In this document: positions 23,754 through 33,416 of the stretch, one piece after another | Numbering within the stretch: the first letter of the stretch is position 1 | How the letters are laid out: each line of letters starts with the position of its first letter | Assembly (NCBI GenBank): GCA_017550965.1 | Contig: JAFZNK010000047.1 | Span: forward strand, 1 to 42,490 | Length of the DNA: 42,490 bases | Direction of reading: 5' to 3' | Origin: Thermoguttaceae bacterium | GTDB taxonomy: Bacteria > Planctomycetota > Planctomycetia > Pirellulales > Thermoguttaceae | The notes under the pieces: model-generated | Seen by the model: only the letters and a program-made list of their open reading frames with translations | The model's database searches: none | What the model was told of the DNA's origin: nothing | Made by a program: the position numbers and the translations under genes

Positions 23754-26291
23754 ATGTTAAAGATATTCGGCGTTCGCCACCACGGAATCGGGTGTTCCCG
23801 CGCTCTTGTCACGGGGCTCCTTGAATACAAGCCCGACCTGATACTCCTCGAAGGGCCTCTGGAAGCGGAAAGCGTCCTTAACTACGTCGCCGACGCGAAC
23901 ATGGTCCCGCCGGTCGCTATTTTGATCTACGCGGTCGACGACCCGTCTTACGCGTCGTTCTATCCGTTTACGTCGTTTTCCCCCGAATGGATCACGCTGC
24001 GCTACGCCGCCGCGACGCAAACGCCCGTCCAGATGTTCGACCTTCCCTGCTCCGTATCGTTCGCGTGCGAAAAGGCGATACGGGAAACCGTTAAGAAACT
24101 GGAGGAAGAAAGGGAAAACGAGAACGAAGAGAAAGAACAAAAAGACGAGGACGAAGAAAAAGAACAAGACGCCGAGTCGAACGAAAGCGAACGGGAAGAG
24201 GCGCCCAAAACGCTCGCGCAGGAACTTGTCGACGACCCGCTCGGAACGATGGCGCGCGTCGCGGGCGTTAAGGATTTCTCCGAGTGGGAAGAGCGCGCGA
24301 TCGAACAGTCGGAAACGCCGGACAATCTCTTCCCCGAGCTGATCGAAATGTGCGCGGTCGCGCGCTCGATCGTTCAAAAAGAAGGGGGCGTCAATTGCAC
24401 CCGCGAAGAGAGGTTTCGCGAAGCGACGATGCGCCGACGCGTTCGCGAAGCGCTCAAAAGCGGCGCGGAACGAATCGCGATTGTGTGCGGCGCGTGGCAC
24501 GCCCCCGTCCTCGACCTGGAAAACAAGGAGCGCAAAGATCTGATCCCTTCGAAAAAAGAAGACGACGCGACTCTTTCCAAACTGCCCAAAATCAAGACGA
24601 CCGCGACGTGGATTCCCTGGACGCATCAACGAATAGCGCGCGGAACCGGATACGGAGCCGCGATCGAATCGCCCGGCTGGTTCGAAGCGCTTTGGACGGA
24701 ATCGAAAGAAAAGAAGCTTTTAGACGAACTCTGCGGCGCGGCGGTCCCGGAGGAATCGGAGCCAATCGCCAATTCGAGCGCGATCGTGCGTTGGACGACT
24801 CGCGCCGCGCGCTGTTTGCGCGACGTCGGATTCGAAACGCTTTCGACCGCCGAGGCGATCGACGCCGCGCGAATCGCCGACTCGCTCGCCGCGCTGCGCG
24901 GACGCGCCGTCCCTAACGTCGAGGACGCGCGCGACGCGGTTCTTTGCGTCTTCGGACGCTGTCGCGAAGAAATTCTCGCCGTCGTTCGCGATCAACTGGA
25001 AATCGGAGTCAACCTCGGAAGCGTTCCGTCGACCGCCCCGACCGTTCCGCTCGAACGCGACGTCGAACTTCAAATTAAGAAACTGCGCCTCAAAAAAACG
25101 ACGCTCGAAACGCTCGTTAAACTCGATCTTCGCGAAGAGTCGGGCAAGAAGAAAAGCGCGTTCTTTTACCGCCTGAACTTGCTGGGGGTTCCGTGGGCGA
25201 CGATCGCCAAAGACGACGTCAACGCCGCGGGCACGTTCCGGGAATGCTGGTCGCTGCGCTGGGATCCGGAATACGTCGTAAGGCTCGTGGAAGCGAGCCG
25301 ACTCGGCTCGACCGTCTACGACGCGGCGTCGGGGGCCGTCGTCGAAGCGCTCGACAAAATCGAAGGGATCGGGCCGATTCTCGACTTGTTCGACCGCGCG
25401 CTTCACGCGGAGGTCGCCGAACGCGCCGTCGACGCGCTCTATAAGCGAATCGAACGCGACGCCGCGCTGACCTACGACGTCGACGAACTCTTCGCGGCGA
25501 TTCCGCCGCTCGTTCGGCTTCTGCGTTACGGCGACGCGCGAAAAAGCGACGTCTCGCGCCTTAGAGCGTTGTTCGACTCGCTCTTTTTGCGCCTCCTTCT
25601 GGCGCTTCCCGGCGCGTGCGACCGACTCGACGAGGACGCGGCGCGTCAACGCGCCGCCGACGTCGACGAACTGACGCGCGCTCTCGTCGCGCTTAACGAC
25701 GCCCGACGCCTCCGGGAGCTGTTCGACGTCTTTCGCAAAATCGTCGACGATCCAAACGCAGCGCGCGGCGTCTCCGGCAAACTTGCGCGCGTCTTGTTTG
25801 AACATAACGTTTACGACGCCGAAACGCTCGGCGAAAAATTCGGGTTCTTCGTCTCCCAAACGGTCGACGCGCCCGACGTCGCGCGCTGGCTCGAAAGCTT
25901 TCTGGCGGGGTCCGGTCAAACGCTTCTTTGGCTCGAAGCGATTTGGAAGACGTTCAATCGCTGGCTCGCGTCGATCGATTCGGAAGCGTTTGAAGAACTC
26001 ACGCCGCTGCTGCGTCGCGCGTTCGCCGACTTCAGCGCGCCCGAAAAGAAACAGATGGGCAAAATCGTATCCGGGCTAAAACTGGCCGGAGAACCGTCGG
26101 AAACCGCGCCCGAAGCGACGGAAAACGCGGCGACAAGTCAAAACGGCTCGATTCCGCCCGAAAACGACCTGGGACCGACGCTTTACCCCGTCTTATCGTT
26201 CATTTTAGGACTTGACGAAAACGACGCGAAAGAAAACGCGGAAGCGCGCGTCCTGTCGTTCTTATCTGGAAACAGCGAGGTCGACCAATGA
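23754..26291 (+). CDS. DUF5682 family protein (YehM-like)
   Basis: 845 residues. The N-terminus has GVRHHGIGCSRAL (6-18), LLEGP (31-35), MVPPVAILIYAVDDPSYASFYPFTSFSPEW and, near residue 245, VCGAWHAPVL. The paired His and Glu near the start and the later GxxHAP recall the TraB/ChaN/EreA-like hydrolase fold; that link is inference. Residues ~113-152 are an unusual highly acidic stretch of Glu/Asp/Lys repeats. The long C-terminal part is helical and repeats motifs of the form RLRELFDVF. The stop overlaps the VWA start codon by four bases (ATGA), so translation is coupled. The start lacks a clear ribosome site. Confidence 0.83.
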   Translation: MLKIFGVRHHGIGCSRALVTGLLEYKPDLILLEGPLEAESVLNYVADANMVPPVAILIYAVDDPSYASFYPFTSFSPEWITLRYAAATQTPVQMFDLPCSVSFACEKAIRETVKKLEEERENENEEKEQKDEDEEKEQDAESNESEREEAPKTLAQELVDDPLGTMARVAGVKDFSEWEERAIEQSETPDNLFPELIEMCAVARSIVQKEGGVNCTREERFREATMRRRVREALKSGAERIAIVCGAWHAPVLDLENKERKDLIPSKKEDDATLSKLPKIKTTATWIPWTHQRIARGTGYGAAIESPGWFEALWTESKEKKLLDELCGAAVPEESEPIANSSAIVRWTTRAARCLRDVGFETLSTAEAIDAARIADSLAALRGRAVPNVEDARDAVLCVFGRCREEILAVVRDQLEIGVNLGSVPSTAPTVPLERDVELQIKKLRLKKTTLETLVKLDLREESGKKKSAFFYRLNLLGVPWATIAKDDVNAAGTFRECWSLRWDPEYVVRLVEASRLGSTVYDAASGAVVEALDKIEGIGPILDLFDRALHAEVAERAVDALYKRIERDAALTYDVDELFAAIPPLVRLLRYGDARKSDVSRLRALFDSLFLRLLLALPGACDRLDEDAARQRAADVDELTRALVALNDARRLRELFDVFRKIVDDPNAARGVSGKLARVLFEHNVYDAETLGEKFGFFVSQTVDAPDVARWLESFLAGSGQTLLWLEAIWKTFNRWLASIDSEAFEELTPLLRRAFADFSAPEKKQMGKIVSGLKLAGEPSETAPEATENAATSQNGSIPPENDLGPTLYPVLSFILGLDENDAKENAEARVLSFLSGNSEVDQ

Positions 26292-27472
26292 CTCAGGATA
26301 TTTATGTCGACGAAGAAGAACGCGTTCGGCGTTGGCGTCTGATTCTCGGCAAAAGCGCCGAGGAGTCGACCTGCGCGCTGTCGGGCGTTTCCTCAAAAAT
26401 CGACGCCGTTCTTCAGGCCCTTTACGAAGACGGCGGCTCGCGCCGCGGGGGTCTGGGCGCGTCTCAACCCGCCGTGCAACGCTGGCTTGGCGATATTCGA
26501 ACGTACTTCCCAAAATCAGTCGTGCGCGTCATGCAACGCGACGCGCTCGAGCGACTTCATTTGACGTCGATGCTCACGGAACCGGAAATTCTCGAAACGC
26601 TCGAAGTCGACGTCAACCTTGTCGCAACGCTTCTGACGCTCTCGAACGTCATACCCGAACGAACCAAAGAGACGGCGCGCGCGGTCGTGCGCAAGCTCGT
26701 CGACCACCTCATGAAGCGATTGAAAACCAACACGATAAGCTCCGTTCAAGGGGTTCTCAATCGGTCGACGCGCACAAATCGGCCGAGAATGAACGAACTT
26801 GATTTCAAGCGCACGATCAAGTTGAATCTCCAGAACTGGGACGCGAAGACTCAAACGCTCTTCGCCGACCGTTTCGTCGGATACGGACGCAAGCGCCGCT
26901 CGTTGCGCGACGTCGTGTTATGCGTCGATCAAAGCGGGTCGATGGGGCGTTCGGTCGTCTATTCGTCGATTTTCGCCGCCGTTCTGGGCTCCATGCCCGC
27001 GCTTTCGACAAGGCTGATTCTCTTCGACACGTCGGTCGTCGATATAACGGAAAAAGTCTCCGATCCCGTCGACGTTCTCTTCGGCGCGCAGTTGGGGGGC
27101 GGCACCGATATTACGCCCGCGCTTGCGTACGCGCGCTCGACGATGACGAGTCCGAACAAGACGATCTTCGTTCTCGTTTCCGACCTTGAAGACGGAGGAA
27201 ACTTCGAGAACGCGTTGAGAATCGCTTACGACATGACCGCCTCCGGCGTCAACTGCGTCTGTCTCCTCGCGCTCGACGACGAGGGCAAGCCGAGCTACGA
27301 CGTCAGAAACGCCGTGAAACTTACGTCGATCGGCGTTCCGACCTTCGCGTGCACGCCCGACCTCTTCCCCGAGATGCTCGCCGAGGCGATCAACAAACGC
27401 GACGTCGGTCAATGGGCGAGCCGCAACGGAATTCCCGCGATCGCGCCCGCCGAACGCGCGGATCAGCCGTAA
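26288..27472 (+). CDS. VWA-domain protein (YehP-like)
   Basis: 394 residues. A helical N-terminal half (about 1-200) precedes a von Willebrand A domain with an intact metal site: Asp214, Ser216, Ser218 in VDQSGSMG, a Thr in GGGTDITPAL, and the Asp in VSDLEDGG. Such cytoplasmic VWA proteins work with MoxR ATPases as substrate adaptors. The start codon lies inside the stop of the DUF5682 gene. It is the last gene of the run; the next gene is 108 bases away. Confidence 0.87.
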   Translation: MTQDIYVDEEERVRRWRLILGKSAEESTCALSGVSSKIDAVLQALYEDGGSRRGGLGASQPAVQRWLGDIRTYFPKSVVRVMQRDALERLHLTSMLTEPEILETLEVDVNLVATLLTLSNVIPERTKETARAVVRKLVDHLMKRLKTNTISSVQGVLNRSTRTNRPRMNELDFKRTIKLNLQNWDAKTQTLFADRFVGYGRKRRSLRDVVLCVDQSGSMGRSVVYSSIFAAVLGSMPALSTRLILFDTSVVDITEKVSDPVDVLFGAQLGGGTDITPALAYARSTMTSPNKTIFVLVSDLEDGGNFENALRIAYDMTASGVNCVCLLALDDEGKPSYDVRNAVKLTSIGVPTFACTPDLFPEMLAEAINKRDVGQWASRNGIPAIAPAERADQP

Positions 27473-27580
27473 CGTCCAGGTCTTTACGAATACTCAAATT
27501 CCGTTAGAATTACGGGGACGGGCGCGCGAGGAACGCCCCTCGAATCGATTACCGCAACCTAACTACGGACAAACGTATTC

Positions 27581-29806
27581 ATGGCAGTCATATTAAACGT
27601 CGAACACCTTCGTAAACATTACGGACCGGAGCCCGTCCTCGCGGACGTTACGTTTCAAGTCCGGGACGGAGACAAAATCGGGCTCGTCGGCCCTAACGGC
27701 TGCGGTAAAACGACGTTGCTGAACATTCTTTCCGGACGGGAAGAAACGGAAAAAGGATTCTTCGAACGCTATTCGGACGCGACGATCGGGTACCTCGAAC
27801 AACGCCCGTCGACCAACGCTCAGGAAACGGTTCTCGAAGCGGGACGCAACGCGCTTTCTCACCTCACCGACGCGCAGCGCGAAGCGGAAGAAATCGCGAC
27901 GAAAATGGCCGACTCGTCGCTTGCTCAAGACGAACTCGAACGGCTTTCCAGGCGTTACGACAAGTTGCACGACTACCTCATGCGGCACGACGCCTACAAC
28001 ATCGAGCATCGCGTTCAACGCATTTTGCTCGGCGTTGGGTTCCGCGACGAGGACATGAGCAAATCGGTCTCCTCGCTCAGCGGCGGCGAGTTGAATCGTT
28101 TGGGTCTTGCCAAACTACTGCTCGAAGAGCCCGATATCATGCTCCTGGACGAGCCGTCCAACCACCTCGACCTTGCCGCCACCGAATGGCTTGAAGATTT
28201 CTTAAAGAACACGACCGCCGCGATCATTCTCGTGAGCCACGACCGTTACTTTCTCGATCGCGTAACCAACAGAACGTTCGAGCTTTACGCGGGCACGATC
28301 GACGACTATCCCGGCAACTTTTCGAAGTATTCCGTTCTCAAAGAAGAGCGGCTCGCCGTCCAGACGAAAACCTACGAGAAATGGGTCGAAGAAGTCGAAA
28401 AAACCAAAGACTTCATTCGCAAGAACCATTACGGCAAAGACACCGCCGCGCGCGCCGAAGACCGTCGCAAAAAACTCGAACGGCTCGAAGCGGACCCGCC
28501 CGAGCTGCCGCGCGACGTCTCTTCCCCGCCGATGACGTTCCCTCCGGCGTCGCGAACCGGCGATATCGTCTTTCGCGTCGACGGACTCAAAAAAGGATAC
28601 GGCGACCGCGTCTTGTTCGACAATTACTCGTTCGACGTTCAGCGCGGCGAACGCTGGGCGATTCTCGGCCCGAACGGATGCGGCAAAACGACGTTCCTGC
28701 GCTGTCTGCTCGGCGAAGAAACGCCCGACGCGGGCGCCGTGCGCTTTGGTCAAGGCGTGGAGGTCGGCTATTTCGATCAGCAACTCAAAGCGGTCGACGA
28801 CCAGATTCCCGTCGTCGACGCTATTCGTCCGAAAAAGAAAGTCTTTGAAGATTTGCAACGCCGCAAACTTCTCGCGATGTTCGGGCTGACCGGCGATCAG
28901 CAACTCCTGAAAGTCTGCAATCTTAGCGGGGGACAACGCTGTCGCGCCGCGCTCGCCAAACTCGCCGCCGACGATCCGAACGTTCTCATTCTCGACGAAC
29001 CGACCAACCACCTCGACCTGTGGGCGAGAAAAGCGCTTGAAAAGGCGATCAAGGAATTTTCCGGAAGCGTGATCTTCATCAGCCACGACCGTTATTTCGT
29101 CGATCAGGTCGCCGACAAAATCCTCGTCGTCCAGCCGAACGCGTCCTATAAAATCGTCGAAGGAAACTATTCAACGTTCCGACACATGGTCTCCAAAGGG
29201 CTGATCGCCGACCCGTTTCTGCCGGGCGCGCTCGACGAGCCGTTTGTCCCTGAAAAGAGCGTTCGCGCCCCCGTCAAAGCGAATTCCGATATGTCCAAAC
29301 GCTCGTCGCTGGAACATGTTCCGTCAAAAGCCGCGAAGAAAGCGCAACGCCCCAATACTCCGCAGCAAGGTCAGGCTCAGGTTCAAACTTCCCCGGCGCC
29401 CATGAAAGGAGCCAAGGGCAGGAATCGCGGTCCCGTCAACGACCTCGACGACAATCCCAACGCCAGGAGAACCAACGGCGTTCCGAGCTACAAGTCGACC
29501 CCGCGCCGACCTAAAAGCGAAGAGGAAACGTTCAAGGAATCGCAGGCGGGGGAAGGAAAGCAAAAATCCAAACCGAAGCCGGAAAAACGCAAGCGGAAGT
29601 TCCCGTATCGCAAGGTCTCCGACATCGAAGACGAAATCTTCATTCGCGAAACGCATATGCAGACCCTCAACGAGGACATGCTCAAGCCGGAAAACCTCCG
29701 CGACGGCGAAAAGATGAAAGCGCTTCAGGCGGAAATCAAAGAGGAAGAAGAAGCGATTAAAACGCTTTACGAACATTGGGAAGAAGCGTCCGAATTAAAT
29801 TGGTGA
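27581..29806 (+). CDS. ABC-F family ATPase (Uup/EttA-like) with long tail
   Basis: 741 residues, longer than the usual 550-640. Two ATPase modules: Walker A GPNGCGKTT at 37-45 with signature SSLSGGELNRLGLAKL and DEPSNHLD, then a second GPNGCGKTT with NLSGGQRCRAALAKL and DEPTNHLD. Between them is the linker that reaches the ribosome. No membrane parts: ABC-F proteins bind the ribosome's E site and free stalled or drug-blocked ribosomes. After about residue 540 comes a disordered Pro/Gln/Lys-rich stretch. A basic patch (KRKRKFPYRK) and a Uup-type coiled coil (about 680-741) follow, the latter possibly nucleic-acid binding. Upstream is TAGAAT at 27505-27510, a possible -10 box. Confidence 0.9.
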   Translation: MAVILNVEHLRKHYGPEPVLADVTFQVRDGDKIGLVGPNGCGKTTLLNILSGREETEKGFFERYSDATIGYLEQRPSTNAQETVLEAGRNALSHLTDAQREAEEIATKMADSSLAQDELERLSRRYDKLHDYLMRHDAYNIEHRVQRILLGVGFRDEDMSKSVSSLSGGELNRLGLAKLLLEEPDIMLLDEPSNHLDLAATEWLEDFLKNTTAAIILVSHDRYFLDRVTNRTFELYAGTIDDYPGNFSKYSVLKEERLAVQTKTYEKWVEEVEKTKDFIRKNHYGKDTAARAEDRRKKLERLEADPPELPRDVSSPPMTFPPASRTGDIVFRVDGLKKGYGDRVLFDNYSFDVQRGERWAILGPNGCGKTTFLRCLLGEETPDAGAVRFGQGVEVGYFDQQLKAVDDQIPVVDAIRPKKKVFEDLQRRKLLAMFGLTGDQQLLKVCNLSGGQRCRAALAKLAADDPNVLILDEPTNHLDLWARKALEKAIKEFSGSVIFISHDRYFVDQVADKILVVQPNASYKIVEGNYSTFRHMVSKGLIADPFLPGALDEPFVPEKSVRAPVKANSDMSKRSSLEHVPSKAAKKAQRPNTPQQGQAQVQTSPAPMKGAKGRNRGPVNDLDDNPNARRTNGVPSYKSTPRRPKSEEETFKESQAGEGKQKSKPKPEKRKRKFPYRKVSDIEDEIFIRETHMQTLNEDMLKPENLRDGEKMKALQAEIKEEEEAIKTLYEHWEEASELNW

Positions 29807-29837
29807 GATCGTTCGCCGCAATCAACAGCGAGAAAAA

Positions 29838-31484
29838 ATGTCGCCGTCAAATCGTCAAAAAGAACATTGGGGTTCGCGCATAGGCGTCGTTATCGCGGTC
29901 GCCGGGGGCGCCGTCGGACTGGGAAATTTTCTGCGCTTTCCGGGCCAGGTCGTCAACTACGGCGGCGGAGCGTTCATGATCCCCTACCTGCTCTCTTTTC
30001 TGTTCATCGCGATCCCGCTGGCCAGCTCCGAATGGGCGCTTGGGCGTTGCGGCGGGCGACTCGGCTATCACTCGCCGTTTGGAATTTACTACGCGGTCAG
30101 CAACAAATCGCGCTTTTGGGGAATTTGCGGAGGACTCACGGGGCTCACGCCGCTCGTGATCAGCATGTACTACATCTTCGTCGAAGCGTGGTGCCTGCTC
30201 TACGCGCTCCAATACCTGGGCGGACTGATGCAAATCTACGGGCTGGGCTTCTCGCTCCTGAACGAGGTCAAGCCGGGACTTCAGCTTTCGTCTGAAGAAT
30301 ACGGCGCGCTTTTTGAGTCGTTCACCGGCATGACGGGCGACGGTTCGCTCTTTAAAAACGCCGTCTCGCCGTTGGCGATCGTCACGCTCGTATGCGCCGC
30401 CGCTAATTTCTACCTGATCTATCGCGGCGTCTCCAAAGGAATCGAACGATTTAGCAAAATCGTCGCGCCGTTGGTTCTGCTTTGTTCGCTGATCGTCATC
30501 GCGCGTATTCTGACGCTTGGCAATCCCACGGGAACGCCCGGCCAAAGCCTGATCGACGGACTGGGATTCATGTGGAATCCGACGCGCGAAGTCGTTACAG
30601 AATCGGGCGACGTCGTTCGAACAAGCGTTCTCGATTCGCTGAGCAATCCGGAAGTCTGGCTTGCGGCGACGGCGCAACTGTTCTTCACCGTGTCGATTTG
30701 TCTTGGCGCCACGTGTTCCTACGCAAGTTACGTCAAGCCAAACGAGGATATCGCGCTGTCGAGCGTTACGGCGACCGCCGCGAACGAGTTTTGCGAAGTC
30801 GTCTTAGGAGGCTTGATGGCGATTCCGCCCGCAGTGATGTTCCTGGGAATTCAGTCGGCGGACAAATTCGGAAGCACGTTCTCGCTGGGGTTCGTCGCCC
30901 TGCCAAACGTCTTTGGACAAATGCCAGCCGGGCAGTTCTTTGGATTTCTGTTCTTTACGCTCCTGTTTTGCGCGGCGATCACAAGCTCCATGTCGATTAT
31001 TCAGCCGACTCTCGCGCTCTTTCAGGATTCGTTGCGACTCTCGCGAACCGTAGGCGTTCTGCTCGTGTGTCTGGTCGTGCTCTCAGGCACGGCGTTTGTG
31101 TGCTGGTTCACCAAAGACCTCGCGGCGCTCGACGCGTTCGACTTCTGGCTCGCGAATTTCGCGCCGTTCCTGGGCGGAATCCTTCAAACGATCTTAATCG
31201 TCTACGTCTGGAAACTGTCGAACTTGCAAAAAGAATGGGACGGCGGAGCGATCGTCAAGCTGCCGCGATTCGTCGGGCCGATTCTCAAATACGTCTCGCT
31301 TCCGTATCTCGTTTTAATCTTCGCGTTTTGGTGTTATAAAAACCTGAAAGGGAGAATCGCCGACGTCGCCAATAACGACGTCGCGCAACATTCGTTAGTC
31401 TTCATCGCCGTTTTGGCGTTTGGACTCCTTGCGCTCTCCTGGTTCGTCATTGAACGCTGGCGAAAAGAGGAACGTCAAAAATGA
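29838..31484 (+). CDS. NSS-family sodium-dependent transporter, first copy
   Basis: 548 residues with about twelve membrane segments. The start (WGSRIGVVIAVAGGAVGLGNFLRFPGQ..GGGAFMIPY) is the highly conserved first helix and sodium site of the neurotransmitter:sodium symporter family, whose bacterial members import amino acids. The sequence WLAATAQLFFTVSICLG is the sodium/chloride-site helix. The second copy begins inside its stop codon (ATGA). Which amino acid is carried cannot be read from the sequence; the small subunit at 33115 points to MetPS-type methionine/alanine carriers. Confidence 0.92.
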   Translation: MSPSNRQKEHWGSRIGVVIAVAGGAVGLGNFLRFPGQVVNYGGGAFMIPYLLSFLFIAIPLASSEWALGRCGGRLGYHSPFGIYYAVSNKSRFWGICGGLTGLTPLVISMYYIFVEAWCLLYALQYLGGLMQIYGLGFSLLNEVKPGLQLSSEEYGALFESFTGMTGDGSLFKNAVSPLAIVTLVCAAANFYLIYRGVSKGIERFSKIVAPLVLLCSLIVIARILTLGNPTGTPGQSLIDGLGFMWNPTREVVTESGDVVRTSVLDSLSNPEVWLAATAQLFFTVSICLGATCSYASYVKPNEDIALSSVTATAANEFCEVVLGGLMAIPPAVMFLGIQSADKFGSTFSLGFVALPNVFGQMPAGQFFGFLFFTLLFCAAITSSMSIIQPTLALFQDSLRLSRTVGVLLVCLVVLSGTAFVCWFTKDLAALDAFDFWLANFAPFLGGILQTILIVYVWKLSNLQKEWDGGAIVKLPRFVGPILKYVSLPYLVLIFAFWCYKNLKGRIADVANNDVAQHSLVFIAVLAFGLLALSWFVIERWRKEERQK

Positions 31485-33118
31485 AAGCACGTCCGCACGC
31501 AAACGAACATTGGGGTTCGCGACTTGGCGTCATTCTGGCGGTCTCGGGAAGCGCCGTCGGACTCGGAAACTTCATTCGCTTTCCCGGTCAGGCGACGTTG
31601 CACGGCGGCGGCGCGTTCATGATACCCTACCTTGTTTCGCTTCTAATCGTCGCGATTCCCTTAGCGAGCGCGGAATGGGCTCTTGGACGGTACGGAGGAA
31701 AACGCGGTTACCACTCCCCCATGGGAATCTACTACGCGGCTGGCGCGCGCAAGCCGATTTGCGGGATCTGCGGCGGATTCATGCTCTTTATCGCCTACGT
31801 AATCGACATGTACTACCTAGTCGTCGAAGGGTGGTGCCTGGTCTACGCGTTGCAATATCTCGGAGGACTGCTTAAACCGCTTGGACTCGGCTTTTCGGTC
31901 TTTCCGACAATCGGGCCGGGACTTAATCTTGGCTCCTCGGAAAAATACGGCTCCGCGTTCGAATCGATCACGGGGCTCGCGGGAGACGGTTCGTTGTTCA
32001 GTTCGTCGACGGCCGCGGTTCTCGCGATTCTCGCCTTATGCGCGTTCGTCAACTTCCGGTTGATCTATCGCGGCGTTTCCAAGGGAATCGAGCGGTTTTG
32101 CAAGTGGGTCGCGCCGTTGATTTTACTGTGTTCGTTCCTTATCGTCGCGCGCGTCTTAACGTTAGGCAATCCCTCGGGCGAACCCGGCCAAAGCCTGCTC
32201 GACGGACTCGGATTCATGTGGAATCCCAGGAACCTCGACAAGACGCTGCTGGACATGGACGTCTGGCTCGCGGCGACGTCCCAGATTTTCTTCTCGACGT
32301 CGATTTGCACCAGCGCCGTTTGCACGTACACCAGCTACGTCAAGTCGAAACAGGATATCGCGTTGTCGAGCGTTACGGCGACGATGGCCAACGAGTTCTG
32401 CGAAGTCGCGCTCGGCGGGCTTATGATCATTCCTCCCGCGATCATGTTCCTTGGCGCGTCCGTCGCGGATAAAATCGAAAGCTCCTTCTCGCTGGGGTTC
32501 GTCGTGTTGCCAAACGTTTTTGGCGAAATGCCGATGGGCCAGTTCTTCGGATTCCTCTTCTTCTCGCTTCTGTTCTTCGCGGCGATCACCAGTTCGATCT
32601 CGCAACTTCAGCCCGCCGTCGCGTTTTTGAAAGAATCGTTCCGATGGTCGCATAAAACGAGCGTGCTTGTCGCCGCCGCGCTCGTTTGCCTGGGATCCGC
32701 GTATGTTTGTTGGTTCACCGCCCGATTTGCCGCGCTCGACACGTTCGACTTCTGGGCCGCCAACTTCGCCCCCTTCCTGTTTGCGATCGTACAAACGATT
32801 ATTATCTCCTATGTCTGGGGATTGAAGAATTTAAAAGCGGAACTCGATCGCGGCGCGATTGTAAAACTCTCGCCCAAATTGGGCGTGTTGATTAAATACG
32901 TTTCGCTCCCCTACCTCGTCTTAATTTTCGGGATCTGGATGTTCCAGAATTTCGGCGCGCGGATCGAAACGCTCAAGACGGACAAATCCGCGCAACTCTC
33001 GACGATCTTTCTGGCGGCGATCGTCTGCGTTTTATTCGCCGTTTCCTACTCGACGGTGAGAAGGTGGAAAAGAGAAGAAAAGGAGAGCGCGTCGCTCAAT
33101 AAGGAGAGTCGAGAATGA
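31481..33118 (+). CDS. NSS-family sodium-dependent transporter, second copy
   Basis: 545 residues, closely similar to the preceding protein throughout (NEHWGSRLGVILAVSGSAVGLGNFIRFPGQ, WLAATSQIFFSTSICTSAVC). It arose by tandem duplication. The main differences are in the loop before VWLAAT, where the first copy has about 14 extra residues, and in the C-terminal tail. Start and stop both overlap the neighbours by four bases, so three genes are translated as one coupled unit. The pair may form a heteromer or carry different substrates. Confidence 0.92.
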   Translation: MKARPHANEHWGSRLGVILAVSGSAVGLGNFIRFPGQATLHGGGAFMIPYLVSLLIVAIPLASAEWALGRYGGKRGYHSPMGIYYAAGARKPICGICGGFMLFIAYVIDMYYLVVEGWCLVYALQYLGGLLKPLGLGFSVFPTIGPGLNLGSSEKYGSAFESITGLAGDGSLFSSSTAAVLAILALCAFVNFRLIYRGVSKGIERFCKWVAPLILLCSFLIVARVLTLGNPSGEPGQSLLDGLGFMWNPRNLDKTLLDMDVWLAATSQIFFSTSICTSAVCTYTSYVKSKQDIALSSVTATMANEFCEVALGGLMIIPPAIMFLGASVADKIESSFSLGFVVLPNVFGEMPMGQFFGFLFFSLLFFAAITSSISQLQPAVAFLKESFRWSHKTSVLVAAALVCLGSAYVCWFTARFAALDTFDFWAANFAPFLFAIVQTIIISYVWGLKNLKAELDRGAIVKLSPKLGVLIKYVSLPYLVLIFGIWMFQNFGARIETLKTDKSAQLSTIFLAAIVCVLFAVSYSTVRRWKREEKESASLNKESRE

Positions 33119-33279
33119 CTATTGGCGGTTGGATTAGTATGACGATCACCCTCGGCTTTGTTATTGGGTTGTTCGGCTGGTGTTGCTACAAGATGACCAC
33201 GGCGCCCGACGCGGTCGAAGAAGAACTCGCCGAAACGATCGAGGGCGTTGAAACCGGAGAAATCGCTCGCAACGAGTGA
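33115..33279 (+). CDS. MetS-like small subunit of NSS transporter
   Basis: 54 residues: one membrane helix (about 10-25, MTITLGFVIGLFGWCCYK) followed by an acidic tail (APDAVEEELAETIEGVE). Start codon inside the stop of the second NSS gene (ATGA), with AAGGAGAG eight bases upstream, a much stronger ribosome site than either transporter has. Size, single helix and position match MetS, the small partner that the Corynebacterium NSS carrier MetP needs for methionine and alanine uptake. Likeness is in layout; residue identity to MetS was not checked. Confidence 0.8.
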   Translation: MTIGGWISMTITLGFVIGLFGWCCYKMTTAPDAVEEELAETIEGVETGEIARNE

Positions 33280-33307
33280 ATCGACGCTCCGCCGTTTCAA
33301 AAATCTC

Positions 33308-33336
33308 TTGACGCCACGCGCGAAAAAAGGGAGAAT
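33308..33336 (+). promoter_or_regulatory. Promoter of the lptB-like gene
   Basis: TTGACG (33308-33313), 17 bases, GAGAAT (33331-33336). The leader would be about 75 bases and ends in the GGAGG ribosome site. Confidence 0.5.
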
Positions 33337-33416
33337 CGGCGCGGTTTTTCGATATCTCGGGCGGCGTCGTTAGGGAAACGAGACGACCGCCCCGTTACCG
33401 GCACGGAGGTTTTGTC

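Noticed and set aside
24720..25919. 399-codon open frame opposite DUF5682
   Set aside because: Shadow frame of a conserved coding gene; no start signal and no recognisable domain.
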